A stretch of 9,139 nt of DNA from positions 1 to 9,139 of the forward strand of contig JARFPR010000069.1 in NCBI GenBank assembly GCA_029288195.1, given 5' to 3'. Below the pieces are notes generated by a model. It was not told the origin of the DNA, searched no databases, and saw only the letters and a list, made by a program, of their open reading frames with translations. Positions 6,825 through 9,139 of this stretch are shown here, piece by piece. Within the stretch, counting starts at the first letter, position 1. Each line of letters begins with the position of its first letter. The DNA comes from Gammaproteobacteria bacterium (lineage in GTDB: Bacteria > Pseudomonadota > Gammaproteobacteria > GCA-001735895). The translations under genes and the position numbers were made by a program.

Positions 6825-6937
6825 GGTTGAATCAAAGAAATAGCGTTGTACCACCTTTGGTCGGGATGTTATGAAATTCACTAAAACGACATTGCATTTT
6901 TGCTAATATAAGTTTTTAAATTTTCGCACCAGGTAAT

Positions 6938-7708
6938 ATGCTAACCGTCATCTCGCCCGCCAAAACACTGGATTTTGATACCCCGCCCGTCACCGATGCG
7001 TTTACGCAATCATCGCACTTGTCGCAGTCGCGCAAGCTGGTGCGGCGCCTGCGACAGTTATCTGCGACCGATCTTTCGAAGCTGATGCAGGTGAGCGACA
7101 ACATTGCCGAACTCAACCAGCAACGCTTCAAGCAATGGCGAACACCATTCAGGCCCGAAAATGCGCGGCAGGCTTTGTTTGCGTTCAAGGGAGACGTCTA
7201 TATCGGCCTGGACGCCTACAGCATGCAACCAGACAACGTCGATTTTGCCCAGGAGCATTTGCGTATCCTCTCGGGCCTGTATGGCGTGTTGCGACCACTC
7301 GACCTGATACAGGCCTACCGGCTCGAAATGGGTACCCGGCTCGACACCGAGCAGGGCAAAAACCTGTACCAGTTCTGGGATGGACGGATTACGAAAACGC
7401 TGAACCAGGAATTGAGACAATCCGGTTCGAATACCCTGGTTAACCTGGCATCAAACGAGTATTTCAAATCGATAAAACCCAAATTGCTTAAAGCAGACGT
7501 CATCACGCCGGTATTCAAGGATTACAACAAGGATAGCTATCAGGTGATCGGATTTTTTGCCAAGAAGGCCCGCGGAATGATGGCACGCTACCTGATCGAC
7601 CACCGCATCGACGATCCCGAGGGACTCAAGGAATTCAACCGGGAAGGCTATGCATTCAACGCGGACCTGTCCGCTTCAAACGAGTGGGTGTTTACCCGTA
7701 GACAGTAG
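6938..7708 (+). CDS. yaaA: Peroxide stress protein YaaA (DUF328/UPF0246)
   Basis: YaaA is a cytoplasmic protein that in E. coli is induced by OxyR during peroxide stress and limits free intracellular iron, lowering Fenton damage to DNA and proteins; DNA binding has been reported for the family. The 256-aa product matches the family over its full length (E. coli form 258 aa). Family blocks visible are VISPAKTLD (4-12), LSGLYGVLRPLDLIQAYRLE (111-130), NLASNEY (169-175), GFFAKKARG (205-213) and the C-terminal REGYAF and EWVFTR. The ATG is preceded by AGG 4 nt upstream. mltF follows after 25 nt, so the two are probably co-transcribed. Regulation by an OxyR homologue is inferred from the family only; I could not identify a site. 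Confidence 0.95.
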   Translation: MLTVISPAKTLDFDTPPVTDAFTQSSHLSQSRKLVRRLRQLSATDLSKLMQVSDNIAELNQQRFKQWRTPFRPENARQALFAFKGDVYIGLDAYSMQPDNVDFAQEHLRILSGLYGVLRPLDLIQAYRLEMGTRLDTEQGKNLYQFWDGRITKTLNQELRQSGSNTLVNLASNEYFKSIKPKLLKADVITPVFKDYNKDSYQVIGFFAKKARGMMARYLIDHRIDDPEGLKEFNREGYAFNADLSASNEWVFTRRQ

Positions 7709-7733
7709 TCTGCGGATAACCCGGTGTTGATTC

Positions 7734-9139
7734 ATGGTAGAGCTTACCCCAACTGCCCATCGTATCCAGTGGATTTCAGGCCTGATCGCGGCTTTAGCCG
7801 TGTTGGTGGTTCTGATCGTTTCACCGGGCATCGATAAAGGTGCCTTGAGTACGCTCGAAAGGATTCAAAAACGCGGCTATATCAACATCCTTACGCTTAA
7901 TAGCGCGACCACCTATTACCAGGATATCGACGGTCCTAATGGTTTTGAGTATCAACTCGCCAACTGGTTTGCCGAATCGATCGGTGTCAAGGCACGCTTC
8001 ATTACGGTACCGAGTTTTGCTGAACTCTACCCCGAGCTTTTATATGGCACTGGAGACATTGTGGCCGCCGGTTTATCCGGAAACGAATCGAATTCCAACG
8101 CCTCCGTCGCCTATGGACCCGATTACTACGAAGTTTCGAACCAGGTACTGTATCGCAAGTTTCGCGCCGACCGACCCAAAAAAGTACGCGACCTGATCGG
8201 TGGTTCGCTCAAGGTCGTTAGCGGCACCGCACACGTTGGGCTGTTAACTGAACTCTTGACCCAGTACCCCAAACTGACCTGGTCCGAGGTTGACGATATG
8301 GCGACCGAAGAATTGATCGAACAGGTGGAATCCGGGGATACTGACTTCATTCTTGCCGATTCGCATGAAATCGCATTACAGCGCCGTTACTTTCCCGAAT
8401 TGCGCATTGCATTCGAAATCGGTGATCCGCGCCACTTGCGCTGGGCCTACAATTTCAGCGACGACGATAGCCTGAAGAACGTGATCGAGGCTTTCTTTAC
8501 GACGATAGAAAAAGACGGCCGCCTGGAACAGTTGATTCATCGTTATTACAGTCATGTCGCCCGCTTTAACTATTCGGACATAAGCACCTTTACCCAGCGT
8601 ATTGAAAGCCATTTACCGCGATACGAAGCACTTTTCAAAAGAGAAGCCAAGACCGTAAATCTTGACTGGCGCCTGCTTGCCTCGATTGGTTACCAGGAAT
8701 CACTCTGGATCGAACGGGCCAAGTCGCCGACCGGCGTGCGCGGATTGATGATGTTGACGCAAGCGACCGCAAAACAGATGAAGGTTAAAAACCGTCTCGA
8801 TGCGGCCGAGAGCATTCGCGGCGGGGCAAAATATATCGCCAGGGTGTTATCCAGGGTGCCAGAGCATATTCCCGAACCTGACCGCACCTGGTTTGCACTC
8901 GCCGCCTACAACGTCGGCCTTGGCCACGTCGAGGACGCCCGCATCATCACCAGGAAACGGGGTGGCGATCCGGACCGCTGGATAGACGTCAAGGAAAACC
9001 TGCCGTTGCTGGCGCGCAAGAAATGGTACAAGGACACCAAGTATGGCTACGCACGGGGCTGGGAACCGGTCAAGTACGTCGAAAATATTCGCCAGTATTA
9101 CGAATACCTGATTGGATTCGAAACCCGTGCGCTGCGCGA
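7734..9139 (+). CDS. mltF: Membrane-bound lytic transglycosylase MltF (3' truncated by window)
   Basis: MltF cleaves the MurNAc-GlcNAc bond of peptidoglycan by a lytic transglycosylase reaction leaving 1,6-anhydro-MurNAc ends. It acts in the periplasm, attached to the membrane. The frame is open from ATG 7734 to the window end (468 complete codons, no stop seen). Residues about 13-30 form a hydrophobic signal/anchor. About 45-272 is a solute-binding-type (SBP_bac_3) regulatory domain. About 295-450 is the SLT catalytic domain with YQESLW holding the presumed catalytic Glu322 (codon 8697-8699), SPTGVRGLMMLT (331-342) and AAYN (390-393), closely matching E. coli MltF (Glu314). Few residues should be missing compared with the roughly 500-aa family. 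An in-frame TGA at 7728-7730 fixes ATG 7734 as the first usable start, though the ribosome-binding site is poor. Confidence 0.95.
   Translation, partial: MVELTPTAHRIQWISGLIAALAVLVVLIVSPGIDKGALSTLERIQKRGYINILTLNSATTYYQDIDGPNGFEYQLANWFAESIGVKARFITVPSFAELYPELLYGTGDIVAAGLSGNESNSNASVAYGPDYYEVSNQVLYRKFRADRPKKVRDLIGGSLKVVSGTAHVGLLTELLTQYPKLTWSEVDDMATEELIEQVESGDTDFILADSHEIALQRRYFPELRIAFEIGDPRHLRWAYNFSDDDSLKNVIEAFFTTIEKDGRLEQLIHRYYSHVARFNYSDISTFTQRIESHLPRYEALFKREAKTVNLDWRLLASIGYQESLWIERAKSPTGVRGLMMLTQATAKQMKVKNRLDAAESIRGGAKYIARVLSRVPEHIPEPDRTWFALAAYNVGLGHVEDARIITRKRGGDPDRWIDVKENLPLLARKKWYKDTKYGYARGWEPVKYVENIRQYYEYLIGFETRALR

Larger units (their letters stand above)
6425..6937. other. Divergent intergenic region between tamA and yaaA
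   Basis: This 513-bp stretch separates two divergent transcription units and is more AT-rich in its yaaA-proximal half. It has no convincing gene. It contains an AGGAGG (6602-6607) not well spaced to any long frame, a 25-nt near-palindrome (6682-6706), weak open frames of 29 and 58 codons, and several poor promoter matches. It is long enough for regulated promoters in both directions or a small RNA. I see no tRNA, intrinsic terminator or recognisable riboswitch. Confidence 0.7.

Noticed and set aside
7058..7420. Minus-strand 120-codon frame inside yaaA
   Set aside because: It is antisense to a complete, clearly conserved yaaA and its translation resembles no known family.

Overview
The window looks like chromosomal DNA from a gammaproteobacterium, probably environmental. 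The evidence is an overlapping tamA-tamB pair, a YaaA and a MltF that resemble the enterobacterial proteins over their full visible length, and tRNA-Ser(GGA)-derived repeats of gammaproteobacterial type. Genus cannot be named from the sequence. No insertion sequence, phage gene, rRNA, intact tRNA or CRISPR array is visible.

Layout: (1) 1-379 holds two copies, 221 bp apart, of a 158-bp repeat. Read on the minus strand, each copy is about 70 nt of tRNA-Ser(GGA) running from the acceptor 5' end into the T loop. It is then interrupted by a 78-nt insert that can fold into three hairpins, the first capped by a GNRA-type loop. This is the least ordinary part of the window. (2) 380-551 is a short gap with a possible 51-aa ORF on the plus strand. 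(3) 552-6424 (minus) is the tamA-tamB operon for the outer-membrane/inner-membrane spanning translocation and assembly module. The TamB is long and carries a gapless duplication of a 226-residue module. (4) 6425-6937 is the divergent intergenic region. It has a near-perfect 25-nt palindrome, a strong but orphan AGGAGG, a doubtful 58-aa ORF and weak promoter candidates. (5) 6938-9139 (plus) holds yaaA, then 25 nt later mltF, which runs off the right edge without a stop.

Functionally, tamAB and mltF both belong to cell-envelope maintenance: TamAB in outer-membrane protein insertion and anterograde lipid transport, MltF in peptidoglycan turnover. YaaA is a peroxide/iron-stress protein. yaaA and mltF are probably co-transcribed, and the tam operon is divergent from them with a shared regulatory region.
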